Of a DNA stretch of 64,000 nt, positions 18,701-26,286 are shown one piece after another (the first letter of the stretch is position 1; each line of letters starts with the position of its first letter). This DNA comes from Sediminibacterium soli (GTDB lineage Bacteria > Bacteroidota > Bacteroidia > Chitinophagales > Chitinophagaceae). The notes under the pieces were generated by a model. That model made no database searches. It worked only from the letters and a program-made list of their open reading frames with translations, and was not told the DNA's origin. The DNA lies in contig NZ_JAACJR010000008.1 of the NCBI RefSeq assembly GCF_009939225.1, forward strand, positions 1,299,107 to 1,363,106, written 5' to 3'. Position numbers and translations under genes: made by a program.

Positions 18701-19128
18701 ATGCCTTCGCGGATCAACCGCTTCAGGTGTTCGTGGTTGCCGTCGAAATATACCACCAGTTTGTTATTGACCAGTTTGGTAAGTCCGCCCGCATTCTGCC
18801 AATCCGAGCCAAGGCCGATATTGCTGCTCTTATAATCGTTGTAATCGTTGTACACCACGATATTGGCCCGGCGCTGCAATGAATATTCGGTGAACAACTC
18901 GATGGATTTCAGCTCTTCCTCTGCTGTCTGCGCCACAAATTTGCCCAGTTCCACACCGCCCTGGGCGATATAGGTGTTAAAATTGGGTGACTGGTAGAAT
19001 TTCCAGTTGAATTTTTTATGCTGGATACGGTTCTTTCCGAATTCCACGGAATTCACCTGAGCCATGGTGAGAAAAGGAAAAGCGATCAAAGTAAAAACAG
19101 TCCAAAGGGTGATTCTATTCACTTGCAT
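15775..19128 (-). CDS. TolB-like propeller / outer-membrane barrel protein with degenerate peptidase-MA domain
   Basis: 1117 residues with a signal peptide (cleavage near AQ, residue 24). The N-terminal part (about 30-280) follows the peptidase-MA layout but its HExxH site reads REGIA (140-144): the Glu remains and both His are gone, so it should be inactive. The middle (about 290-520) carries PD40/TolB-like propeller repeats such as IIFSSNRPAPLAP. The C-terminal third (about 720-1117) is rich in alternating beta-strands with GGVRLGTDLSD, GYGFGVRSTLLGYFMKLD and a terminal FAMGFDF, like a BamA/surface-antigen barrel with a C-terminal Phe. It should be an outer membrane protein; substrate unknown. 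Confidence 0.85.
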   Translation of the reverse strand: MQVNRITLWTVFTLIAFPFLTMAQVNSVEFGKNRIQHKKFNWKFYQSPNFNTYIAQGGVELGKFVAQTAEEELKSIELFTEYSLQRRANIVVYNDYNDYKSSNIGLGSDWQNAGGLTKLVNNKLVVYFDGNHEHLKRLIREGIARVLTDNMLFGDDIGEFASNQALLDLPKWLVDGYVAYAAQPWSTEKDDELKSAMLGGRYNSFYQFAFEKPVLAGHAFWKYIADKYRKDNVTYLLYLARIYKNLNNACLRVCKRKYKEVLSDFMQYEQELYAKDIRQRRNQPKGQMVVSEDVSKNDYFRFQANPNFRSNTYAVVEFKKGQYAVKLMENFYDARTLLKIGVRTNQGDINPNYPILAWDGKGTRLLVMYWENGKVKMFVYDALAKYKRFKQEIPDFDQVLDASFMLDANTLVLSAVKNGHSDIYTYKIEQQKATQITNDVYDDLDPSFVAFPNRVGIIFSSNRPAPLAPNADTVLPGKHPFNIYMVDVLNDSKEKQLAQLTNVKAGNARYPMQYNTNHFTYVSDANGIGNRWAGFFATQRNGLDTLYYIGDELLRNPSPKEFDSTLRAWQKQEPDSTGYFQVYKDSTYTFPITNYQSSLLETRIAGNNGQVSEVRKEGDFKFVYKLKVDSIALVRRNVNARPTEYIRQLNQEQRTVGGKAIVYNKAAADTAKKANDFFQNEFADEKPDTAIRKNSNSALPNTPSSILSRSRLFDYRLKFNSDYVLAGFTNNILINRYQPYGGGSGPIQLNNGNDFNFTFRVGVSDLMEDVKFVGGVRLGTDLSDKDIFFTFQNYRKRLDWGLTYYRSNVSNFFNTPYNTMLYTNLYQANVSYPLNEVKSLRATVGFRTDRGVLRSYDNSTGIPDPNALKFPDTLSKYMLTRFEYVHDNTINPTQNIWVGLRYKVYLDMNMPTTAGGKATYNFGFDGRYYHKIYRNFIWAGRAAADFSWGDKKLIYYLGGVDGWISPKFNNNPPAADQSYAFQSLAVNMRGYNQNVANGNNAFVINSEFRFPVFSTLLNRPINNAFLRNFQLVQFVDLGTAWNGKYNGIKRPSVIYQQAGTPVVVRLDAGGLGPFAGGYGFGVRSTLLGYFMKLDAGWPMKGVFKGSPVWYFAMGFDF

Positions 19129-19186
19129 ATCCGAACTTTGTGTTTTTAAAATTAGTCAATTACCGCTAAAGCGTCCAAAAATACCC

Positions 19187-19825
19187 ATGCTTACCGTCAA
19201 GGCATTTACCTTCAGTCCCATCCAGGAAAACACTTATGTGCTGTACAACGAGCATAACAAAGCTATTATAATTGATCCCGGCTGTTACTTCAGCGCTGAA
19301 CAGGAAACGTTAAAAAAGTTTATAGAAGATACGCAGCTGGAACCCGTAAGGTTGCTGAACACCCACTGCCACCTGGATCATGTTTTCGGCAACAAATGGG
19401 TATACGATACCTGGGGGCTGCAACCCAATATCCACAGGGACGAACTGCCCATGCTGAAACTGGCGCCGGCTTCGGGCGAGAAATGGGGGTTGCCTTTCCG
19501 GAATTACGAGGGAGAAGTGCAATACCTCGAAGCGGGTGATTCCATCCTGCTGGGTGCGGATGTACTGACGGTGATCCTTGCGCCCGGTCATTCACCGGCC
19601 AGTCTTTGTTTTTACTGCGCCGGCCAGCAGTTCCTGATCGGCGGCGATGTGCTTTTCCGCGAAAGCATCGGCCGCACCGATCTTCCCGGCGGCAACCACG
19701 AGACCCTGTTAAACAGTATCCGTACGCAGCTTTTCGTACTTCCCGATGAGATAACGGTATACCCCGGTCATGGTATGCCTACCACCATAGGGTACGAGAA
19801 AAGGAATAACCCTTTTCTGACTTAG
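19187..19825 (+). CDS. MBL-fold metallo-hydrolase (glyoxalase II-like)
   Basis: 212 residues. The metal site THCHLDH (His60, His62, Asp64, His65), then PGHSPASL, GGDVLFRESIGRTDLPGG and VYPGHG complete the binuclear zinc ligands of the hydroxyacylglutathione-hydrolase branch. It lacks the C-terminal glutathione-binding domain of true GloB and resembles the short YcbL-type enzymes, so the substrate is open. I start at 19187 (MLTVKAFTFSP); the frame from 19064 overlaps the divergent gene's coding region. Confidence 0.92.
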   Translation: MLTVKAFTFSPIQENTYVLYNEHNKAIIIDPGCYFSAEQETLKKFIEDTQLEPVRLLNTHCHLDHVFGNKWVYDTWGLQPNIHRDELPMLKLAPASGEKWGLPFRNYEGEVQYLEAGDSILLGADVLTVILAPGHSPASLCFYCAGQQFLIGGDVLFRESIGRTDLPGGNHETLLNSIRTQLFVLPDEITVYPGHGMPTTIGYEKRNNPFLT

Positions 19826-19924
19826 GGAATGACTGTTTGCCGAAGGGTGAAAACGGTTGGCCAGAGGCCAAGTAACCATTCAACCCCCAATCCTTTCAAA
19901 AGATTCACCTCATTTCACCCTGCA

Positions 19925-22078
19925 TCACTGCGCATTGTTATACGCCGTAATAAAGATGGCGCCGAGGTTTTTATAAGGAGGAACATAGTCGTCGAATTTC
20001 TCTTCTATGCCGCCGTTGAATTTGCCGCCAAGGGTTCGCCAGATGGCCGGCCAGTTCAGGTCTTTTCCCTGGCGCAGCTGCTCTGTCATCAGGTTGATCA
20101 GCCCCTGGTTGATGATACCCGCCCCTACCTGTTTGGAAGAAATGATATGGGCGCCCGGACAGATCTCCAGCACTTTGTTCAGCATCTGGTAACCGCCGCA
20201 GCTTCCCACCAGCACCACTTTACCCGAAGACGGCAGCTTGGAGATGGTTGAATTAAGGTAATAACTGTGTCCCCGATGGATCACAACCGTTGGTTCCAGG
20301 CCTTTGTCTTCCAGATAGGCAATCAGTTTATCCTGCGATTCCGCATCGAGATCCTGTTTCTCATCCAGCGGCAGGTTGGAATAGATGGTTACCGGTGCGC
20401 CTTTTACCGACTGCACCTCCACCCATTGCGGTTTTCTGGTGATACGCCAGTTGGCATTGCGGAACTGCGCCAGGAAGGCATCGTAGTAGGTACGGCCGTC
20501 CTTATCGCCATAAAAGAACTGCTGAACGATGATCCGCTTCGAAGTGTCGCGCAGCAGCTGGTTCGGCATAATATAGATCGGGTTGATGCCAAGCTGCGCC
20601 GCCACATCGATGTGATTGGACGAATCCATCGATAGGAAAATGGTATTGAGCAGGTTATAGATAACGGTGCCCCGTTTGTTCTTTTTCTGCTGGTTCTCTG
20701 CCAGTTTGATCTGCACCTGGTCGAGGATGAGTTTACGGAGATCCTTGTTATAGATACTGCCGTACGAATCGGCCACATCCACCGCATCTTCCAGGGTGCG
20801 GGTATTCTCCAGACCGCTCACAAAACCCTTCATGTAGGTCTGCGAGGTGGACTTGTCCATCTTGTCGAGAAAATTATCCAGCGTATTATACGCGGCGCAC
20901 ATCTTCAGGAATTTCTTGTAATAGTCGTTGTGCACCAGCTGCAGCAGGGTATCCGATCTGGACTTGCCCAGCCTGCTGATGATACGCGGGTATACGCCGC
21001 TTACAAAACTCGAAGTGTAGATTTCCTCCTCGCCCAGCACCGCTACATAGTACAGTTCTTCGGGTGATAACCCTTCCAGTTTTTTGAACCGGACATTGAG
21101 ATTGCTTACATCGTGCAGGGCATTGATCTCGTTGATATAAAGCTCGATGGCTTTTGTGTGCAATTTATTCACCAGTGCCTTTGCGGCCATCGGCGTATCG
21201 CCGTTCTGCATACGTTTTGCGTAGCCGATACGGGTTTTAACAAGCAGTGCATAGTATTCGCTCGAATCCTTTTCCAGTTTGGGTGTGATGGAATCCATGC
21301 TGATCTTGCCATTGTAGATATCGTCGAGGAAAGGAAAATACATCCGCCCCGTTTTCAGCTGCGACATTTTTACGATGGTTTTCACCAGGGGGTGGTTGAT
21401 CGAGTGAATGCGTTTGCCCAAAGCGCTGTGGCTGTCGCTTGCATAGTTGTACAGCTCCTCCTGGTCGCGGAAGGCAGCCAGTATGAGCAGGCTGTCTGCA
21501 TAGCGGTTATCGGGGTATTTTTTCAAAATCCGCATCAGGTTTTCCGGATCGCGCTGGCAGGCTTTGAGCACCAGTATGTCTTTGCCGGGGACTATGCCCT
21601 GGTTTCCCTGCAGGGCGTAGTTGTCTACCAGAATCTGGCCAACTTCCATCGGGTTATCCCTGACAACGCCCAGAATGGAACGGCCGTTGATATCGAGCCG
21701 CATGGCATCGTCGTAGGCCTTTACCAGGTTGGATAACAGGCTTCCGCTGATCACTTTTGCGCGGTAACCCGAAATAAAGCTGGTGAGCATTTCGTTGATG
21801 CCCCGCAGCCATTTGAATTTGCCGTTATTGTCCAGCACGGTATTGATCTCCACGCCGGCCCGCATATTATTGACCAGGATCCTTACCGCCCGGTTAATGG
21901 AGCGGTTCAGCGTATCGCTTTTTGTGATCGGAAATTTGGATATGGTAGTCAACGAGTTAACTATCGACTCATGATGCAGTTGACGTATTGCCGGGATAGC
22001 CGGCACCGGGATCTCACGTTGCCCGAAAGAAATACAGACCATCAATGAGGCTGCTACAAATAGGGTAATTTTCTTCAT
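19925..22078 (-). CDS. exported protein with a C-terminal caspase/gingipain-like (clan CD) domain
   Basis: 717 residues, not recognised as a whole. A signal peptide (MKKITLFVAASLMVCISFGQ) leads into a long helical N-terminal region (about 30-470). The C-terminal 200 residues alternate predicted strands and helices. One strand ends in VVIHRGHS (His601, His604) and the next in VVLVGSCGG (Cys627), each hydrophobic strand running into His-Gly-type and Cys-Gly motifs. That order (strand-His, short helix, strand-Cys) is the signature of clan CD cysteine peptidases such as gingipain, caspase and CHAT proteins. The following HIISSKQVGAGIINQ fits the next strand. The fold call is my inference; the gene and signal peptide are firm. 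A TATTTTTG box is 15 bp before the ATG. Confidence 0.85.
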   Translation of the reverse strand: MKKITLFVAASLMVCISFGQREIPVPAIPAIRQLHHESIVNSLTTISKFPITKSDTLNRSINRAVRILVNNMRAGVEINTVLDNNGKFKWLRGINEMLTSFISGYRAKVISGSLLSNLVKAYDDAMRLDINGRSILGVVRDNPMEVGQILVDNYALQGNQGIVPGKDILVLKACQRDPENLMRILKKYPDNRYADSLLILAAFRDQEELYNYASDSHSALGKRIHSINHPLVKTIVKMSQLKTGRMYFPFLDDIYNGKISMDSITPKLEKDSSEYYALLVKTRIGYAKRMQNGDTPMAAKALVNKLHTKAIELYINEINALHDVSNLNVRFKKLEGLSPEELYYVAVLGEEEIYTSSFVSGVYPRIISRLGKSRSDTLLQLVHNDYYKKFLKMCAAYNTLDNFLDKMDKSTSQTYMKGFVSGLENTRTLEDAVDVADSYGSIYNKDLRKLILDQVQIKLAENQQKKNKRGTVIYNLLNTIFLSMDSSNHIDVAAQLGINPIYIMPNQLLRDTSKRIIVQQFFYGDKDGRTYYDAFLAQFRNANWRITRKPQWVEVQSVKGAPVTIYSNLPLDEKQDLDAESQDKLIAYLEDKGLEPTVVIHRGHSYYLNSTISKLPSSGKVVLVGSCGGYQMLNKVLEICPGAHIISSKQVGAGIINQGLINLMTEQLRQGKDLNWPAIWRTLGGKFNGGIEEKFDDYVPPYKNLGAIFITAYNNAQ

Positions 22079-22093
22079 TCGCATAACTTCATA

Positions 22094-22101
22094 CAAAAAT
22101 A
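22094..22101 (-). promoter_or_regulatory. -7 box TATTTTTG for the caspase-like gene
   Basis: Perfect TAnnTTTG match 15 bp before the ATG at 22078; it excludes the start at 22108. Confidence 0.6.
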
Positions 22102-22192
22102 CTGCCACCGGCGTTAAGATGCATTTCCGGACGTTTTTGCAGTTAACAATAACATAATAAGCGTATTTCCCCGTTTTGCGGCCTGCACAAAT

Positions 22193-22200
22193 TAATTTTG
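22193..22200 (+). promoter_or_regulatory. -7 box TAATTTTG for the response regulator
   Basis: Perfect match, 18 bp before the ATG at 22219; the earlier start at 22198 would overlap it. TTTTG occurs at 22174-22178, but only 14 bp away, closer than the usual 19. Confidence 0.6.
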
Positions 22201-22218
22201 TGTAAACATAACGTTAAC

Positions 22219-22899
22219 ATGGAAGGAAAGGCAAAGAAGATTCTGATTGCTGACGACGAACCGGATATTTTAGAGATCATTAGCTACAACCTCGGCAAAG
22301 AGGGTTACGATGTTTACACGGCAAAAGACGGCAACGAAGCCATAGAAAGGGCCAGGATACTGCAGCCGGAGCTTATCATACTCGATATCATGATGCCGCG
22401 CAAAACCGGTGTGGAAGTATGCCAGATACTGCGCAGCCAGCCTTCTTTCCAGGATACCCTTATCATCTTCCTCACCGCCCTGAACGACGAAGCTTCGGAG
22501 ATCAAAGGCCTCGAAACCGGCGCCGATGATTATGTAAGCAAACCCATCAGTCCCAAAGTGCTCGTAAGCCGCGTAAACGCCCTGTTCCGCAGGGTCAACA
22601 GCAAGGAAACGGGCAAAACCATCGAGATCGGCAATATCACCATCGACCCGGTGAAATTCCTGGTAACCATCGACGGCAACGAGCTGGTACTCGCCAAAAA
22701 AGAATTTGAACTGCTGTACCTGCTTGCCTCCCGCCCCGGGCGCGTATTCCTGCGCAACGAGATCCTTTCACAGGTTTGGGGTAACGATGTGATCGTTGGC
22801 GACCGCACCATCGACGTGCATATCCGTAAAGTGCGCCAGAAGCTGGGCGTGGACTGCATCACCACCGTAAAAGGTGTGGGTTATAAGTTCGAGCTGTAG
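22219..22899 (+). CDS. OmpR/PhoB-family response regulator
   Basis: 226 residues. The receiver domain (1-120) has the acidic pocket ADDEPD, phospho-acceptor Asp56 (LIILDIMMP), the Thr/Ala switch region FLTAL and Lys108 (YVSKPI). The C-terminal winged helix (about 130-226) has the PhoB-type ending VWGNDVIVGDRTIDVHIRKVRQKLG and GVGYKFEL. The histidine kinase gene follows by 107 bp. The phosphate transporter two genes on suggests a PhoB role, but the input signal is not shown by sequence. Confidence 0.95.
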   Translation: MEGKAKKILIADDEPDILEIISYNLGKEGYDVYTAKDGNEAIERARILQPELIILDIMMPRKTGVEVCQILRSQPSFQDTLIIFLTALNDEASEIKGLETGADDYVSKPISPKVLVSRVNALFRRVNSKETGKTIEIGNITIDPVKFLVTIDGNELVLAKKEFELLYLLASRPGRVFLRNEILSQVWGNDVIVGDRTIDVHIRKVRQKLGVDCITTVKGVGYKFEL

Positions 22900-22959
22900 G
22901 CATGGGGTAAGACCCACGCACCGGCATCATGAACGGCCGGAATATTGGCGGTTACCGGA

Positions 22960-22967
22960 TAATTTTG
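22960..22967 (+). promoter_or_regulatory. -7 box TAATTTTG for the histidine kinase
   Basis: Perfect match 39 bp before the kinase ATG at 23007, so the kinase may have its own promoter besides read-through from the regulator gene. It lies inside the longer open frame from 22929, which I reject as the start. Confidence 0.5.
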
Positions 22968-23006
22968 CCTTTCGTACTTTGTACCCGTAAATCGCAGTCT
23001 GCACGC

Positions 23007-24056
23007 ATGTTTACCACCAAGAATTTCTCACCGCAGCAATTATCGGCATTTACGGCGCTGATCCTATCCGTGCCGGTGGCGCTGGGCATCTGGGTGCTGC
23101 GGATGGACTGGCTGATAGCCCTGGTATCGCTGGGCGTGGTCTTCTGCGGCTCTTACCTGCTGATTCGTTTTGTGCTGGAATCGTTTATCTACCGTAAGAT
23201 CAAACTGATCTATAAATTCATTTACCAGACCAAGGCCACCAAGCGCGAGGAGACCTATTACAAATACATACTGCCGCAAAAAGGCATCGACGAAGTACGC
23301 GCCGATGTGGAGCAGTGGGCGGAACAACGCAGCGCGGAGATCGAAAAACTGAAGACCAACGAAGCCTACCGCAAAGAGTTTCTGCAGAACCTGGCGCATG
23401 AGTTCAAGACCCCGATTTTTGCGATACAGGGTTATGTGGATACGCTGCTGGGCGGCGCCATGGACAACCCCGAAGTGCGCAAACGTTTCCTGGAGAACGC
23501 CGCCAGAAATGTGGACCGTATGGTGAACCTGGTATCGGACCTGGACGAGATCACCCGGCTTGAAAGCGGCCAGCAGCCCCTGTACAAAGTGAATTTTGTG
23601 ATACAGGACCTGATCCGCGAGATCTATGAAACGCTTTCCATCAAAACAAGCGCAAAGAATATCCGCTGCAGCATCAAAAAAGGATGCGAATACCCCATCA
23701 CCGTATTTGCAGACAAAGAAAAGATCCGGCAGGTGCTGAATAATCTTTTTGAAAACGCCACCAAGTACGGAAAGGAGGGCGGCACCATTGTTACCAGTAT
23801 CTACAAAACGGATGGCCGCCATGTACTGATCGAGATCAGCGACGATGGCATCGGTATCTCGGAAGAGCATCTGCCAAGGATATTCGAACGTTTCTACCGA
23901 ACCGACCGCGGACGCAGCCGCAATGTGGGCGGTACGGGACTGGGACTGGCCATCTGCAAACATATCATAGAAGCCCACGAACAAACGGTTCATGTACGCA
24001 GCAAGCCCGATGTGGGCACCACCATAGGGTTTACGCTGGATGCCAGGAAGGACTAA
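23007..24056 (+). CDS. sensor histidine kinase, PhoR-like
   Basis: 349 residues. Two N-terminal membrane helices (about 11-31 and 36-57) with almost no periplasmic loop are followed by a dimerisation domain with the phospho-accepting His131 (AHEFKTPIFAIQG). The ATPase domain has the N box NNLFENATKYG, the G1 box DDGIGI and G2 box GGTGLGLAIC. With so little outside sequence, it probably senses through partners or the membrane, as PhoR does through the transporter and PhoU. It pairs with the regulator just upstream. Confidence 0.93.
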   Translation: MFTTKNFSPQQLSAFTALILSVPVALGIWVLRMDWLIALVSLGVVFCGSYLLIRFVLESFIYRKIKLIYKFIYQTKATKREETYYKYILPQKGIDEVRADVEQWAEQRSAEIEKLKTNEAYRKEFLQNLAHEFKTPIFAIQGYVDTLLGGAMDNPEVRKRFLENAARNVDRMVNLVSDLDEITRLESGQQPLYKVNFVIQDLIREIYETLSIKTSAKNIRCSIKKGCEYPITVFADKEKIRQVLNNLFENATKYGKEGGTIVTSIYKTDGRHVLIEISDDGIGISEEHLPRIFERFYRTDRGRSRNVGGTGLGLAICKHIIEAHEQTVHVRSKPDVGTTIGFTLDARKD

Positions 24057-24228
24057 GGGTAAAAGTCAGAACTGAAAAATCAAAATCAAAAAATGAATCG
24101 CGGGTAGTGAGTGCAGAATTGCCGACCTGCAAATTGGCCATCGAACACAAACAATATTACAGATTTATCATATACAACCGGCTGCCGGTTCACTGTTCAC
24201 CCACTCCTTTCACTTTCTCTTTTGAATT

Positions 24229-24260
24229 AAAAAAGACTGCCCCGATAGACATCAGGGCAG
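24229..24260 (-). terminator. terminator-like hairpin on the minus strand, no minus-strand gene above it
   Basis: Stem CTGCCC/GGGCAG (24237-24242 and 24255-24260) with a 12-nt loop. On the minus strand the stem is followed by T6 (A6 at 24229-24234). No gene on the minus strand lies just upstream of it, so it is either ending an antisense or small RNA from 24260-24470 or is a copy of a common genomic hairpin. Confidence 0.4.
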
Positions 24261-24450
24261 GCACATGAGAAAATTATTCAATTGCTATGTTCTTGCCCTG
24301 CAAAGGTGTTGCGGCAATGTTACCCAGATATGAAGCCAATGCAACGAAACTGTTATGAAATAGGTTTCTGCAAATACAAAAAAGCCTCCAAAACCTATAT
24401 TACCAAATCATTAATTATTGCTGTGCCGGGTTCTTACCGAAGCATAAGCC

Positions 24451-24458
24451 TATTTTTG
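24451..24458 (+). promoter_or_regulatory. -7 box TATTTTTG for the DUF47/Pit operon
   Basis: Perfect TAnnTTTG match 16 bp before the ATG at 24475. Confidence 0.6.
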
Positions 24459-24474
24459 CCAAAACAAAAAAGCT

Positions 24475-25122
24475 ATGGGTATTAACAACTTTGGTCGATT
24501 GTTCATGCCAAAGAACAAGGTTTTTTATGAATTGTTTGAGGACGTAGCGGAAAAAGTGAACGAGATGGGCGTGAAGCTCAAAGAAATGGTAAGCGAGCCC
24601 GACCACAACAAAAGGGCCGCGATCCTTGCCCAGATAGAAGACCTCGAACACAAGAACGACGATAATACCCATAAGATCTTTACAGAGCTCGGCCGCAACT
24701 TCATCACACCTTTTGACCGCGAAGACATACACTACCTTGCCACGGCCCTCGATGATATCTGCGATTACGCATACGCCTCCGCCAAAAAAATCAACTTCTA
24801 CAATGTAAACCCCAACGATACGGGCATCCAGAAAATGGCCGACCTGATACTGCAGGGCACTGCGGAGATCAAGAAAGCGGTGATGGGGCTTCGTGATATG
24901 AAGAACCTGCGCGAAATGACCGAGGCGATGGTAAAAGTGAACAGCATCGAAAACCAGGCCGACGATGTATTTGATATGAGCATCGAAATGCTTTTCCAGC
25001 AGGAGAACGATTTCAAGGAAGTGATCAAGAAAAGAGAGATCTACCAGGTGATGGAGATCGTAACCGATAAATGCGAAGATGCGGCCAATGTGATCGAATC
25101 CATCATCATCAAGTACGCGTAA
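24475..25122 (+). CDS. DUF47 phosphate transport regulator (PhoU-like)
   Basis: 215 residues, all helical. DUF47 proteins resemble PhoU and are usually encoded next to Pit transporters, which they are thought to regulate from the cytoplasm. Seen here: the N-terminal FMPKNKVFYELFEDVAEKV, the metal-binding-type acidic stretch DREDIHYLATALDDICDYAY and the C-terminal DKCEDAANVIESIIIKYA. The Pit gene follows after 51 bp, so the two form an operon. A start at MPKNK (10 codons in) cannot be excluded. Confidence 0.92.
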   Translation: MGINNFGRLFMPKNKVFYELFEDVAEKVNEMGVKLKEMVSEPDHNKRAAILAQIEDLEHKNDDNTHKIFTELGRNFITPFDREDIHYLATALDDICDYAYASAKKINFYNVNPNDTGIQKMADLILQGTAEIKKAVMGLRDMKNLREMTEAMVKVNSIENQADDVFDMSIEMLFQQENDFKEVIKKREIYQVMEIVTDKCEDAANVIESIIIKYA

Positions 25123-25173
25123 CGTTCGTACTTCGCAACCCGCAGTTCGCACTCAATATTCAACCCTGTTTGC

Positions 25174-26217
25174 ATGTTCACTTTACTAATAGTCATCATC
25201 GTTCTGGCATTCATCTTCGACTACATCAATGGTTTTCATGATGCGGCGAATTCCATTGCAACGATCGTTTCTACCAAAGTGCTTACGCCTTTCCAGGCAG
25301 TGCTCTGGGCTGCCTTCTTCAACTTTGCAGCCTTTTTCATCGCCAAATTCGTTTTCAAGGAATTCGGCATCGGCAATACGGTTGCCAAATGGGTGAACGC
25401 TGAGTTTATTACGCTCGAAGTGATTCTGGCGGGTATTATTGCCGCCATCATCTGGAACCTGATTACCTGGTGGTTCGGCATTCCCTCCAGCTCCTCGCAT
25501 ACACTGATGGGCGGCTTTGTGGGAGCGGCAGTTGCGCACGCCGGTTCGCTCAGCGATCATGGCAGCAACGTGATCAACTATGCAAAAGTGATTCCCACTT
25601 TTCTCTTCATTTTCTTTGCGCCCCTGATCGGCATGATCATCGCATTCTTGATAACCATCCTTATCGTGCACCTGTGCAAACGGGCCAACCCTTACCGCGC
25701 AGAGAACTGGTTCAAACGTTTACAGCTGGTGTCTTCCGCGGCGTTCAGTCTCGGGCACGGCAGTAACGATTCCCAGAAAGTGATGGGCATCATCGGCGCA
25801 GCCATCATTTACTACGAAGGCACCAAGGGAAACCATATGGATTTTAACCAGTTTGTTGCGCGGTACGACTGGGTTCCGGTAACCAGCTTCCTCGCCATCG
25901 GTCTCGGTACCATGAGCGGCGGCTGGAAGATCGTTAAGACCATGGGCACGCGCATCACCAAGGTAACCCCGCTGGAAGGTGTGGCCGCCGAAACAGCCGG
26001 CGCCATGACACTGTTCCTTACCGAGCATTTCAAAATACCCGTATCCACCACGCATACCATCACCGGTTCCATCATCGGCGTAGGCGCCACCAAGCGTTTG
26101 AGCGCGGTGCGCTGGGGTGTAACGGTAAACCTGTTATGGGCATGGATACTCACGATTCCCATCTCGGGTATTCTTGCGGCCGTTGTGTATTTTATACTCA
26201 AACTCTTCGTAAAATAA
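25174..26217 (+). CDS. pit: inorganic phosphate transporter, Pit family
   Basis: 347 residues with about ten membrane segments, an inner membrane metal-phosphate:proton symporter. Both copies of the Pit signature are visible: GFHDAANSIATIVSTKVL near the N-terminus and FSLGHGSNDSQKVMGI plus STTHTITGSIIGVGATKR in the second half. It is co-transcribed with the DUF47 regulator and sits close downstream of a PhoB/PhoR-like pair, which fits phosphate control. Confidence 0.94.
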   Translation: MFTLLIVIIVLAFIFDYINGFHDAANSIATIVSTKVLTPFQAVLWAAFFNFAAFFIAKFVFKEFGIGNTVAKWVNAEFITLEVILAGIIAAIIWNLITWWFGIPSSSSHTLMGGFVGAAVAHAGSLSDHGSNVINYAKVIPTFLFIFFAPLIGMIIAFLITILIVHLCKRANPYRAENWFKRLQLVSSAAFSLGHGSNDSQKVMGIIGAAIIYYEGTKGNHMDFNQFVARYDWVPVTSFLAIGLGTMSGGWKIVKTMGTRITKVTPLEGVAAETAGAMTLFLTEHFKIPVSTTHTITGSIIGVGATKRLSAVRWGVTVNLLWAWILTIPISGILAAVVYFILKLFVK

Positions 26218-26286
26218 TCTTCCGGTTTCACTGATTCCTGTGCCGCAGCTTTAGTTACTTGCTGATTTTGGGCTTATTTTGCAGGT

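Larger units (their letters stand above)
24057..24474. other. 418-bp intergenic region before the phosphate transport genes
   Basis: No credible gene. It holds an orphan minus-strand terminator-like hairpin (24229-24260) and the promoter box of the DUF47 gene (24451-24458). The rest is AT-rich with no structure I can name. Confidence 0.6.

Noticed and set aside
23064..23993. A 309-codon open frame antisense to the histidine kinase
   Set aside because: Same reason; the kinase frame has every conserved box.
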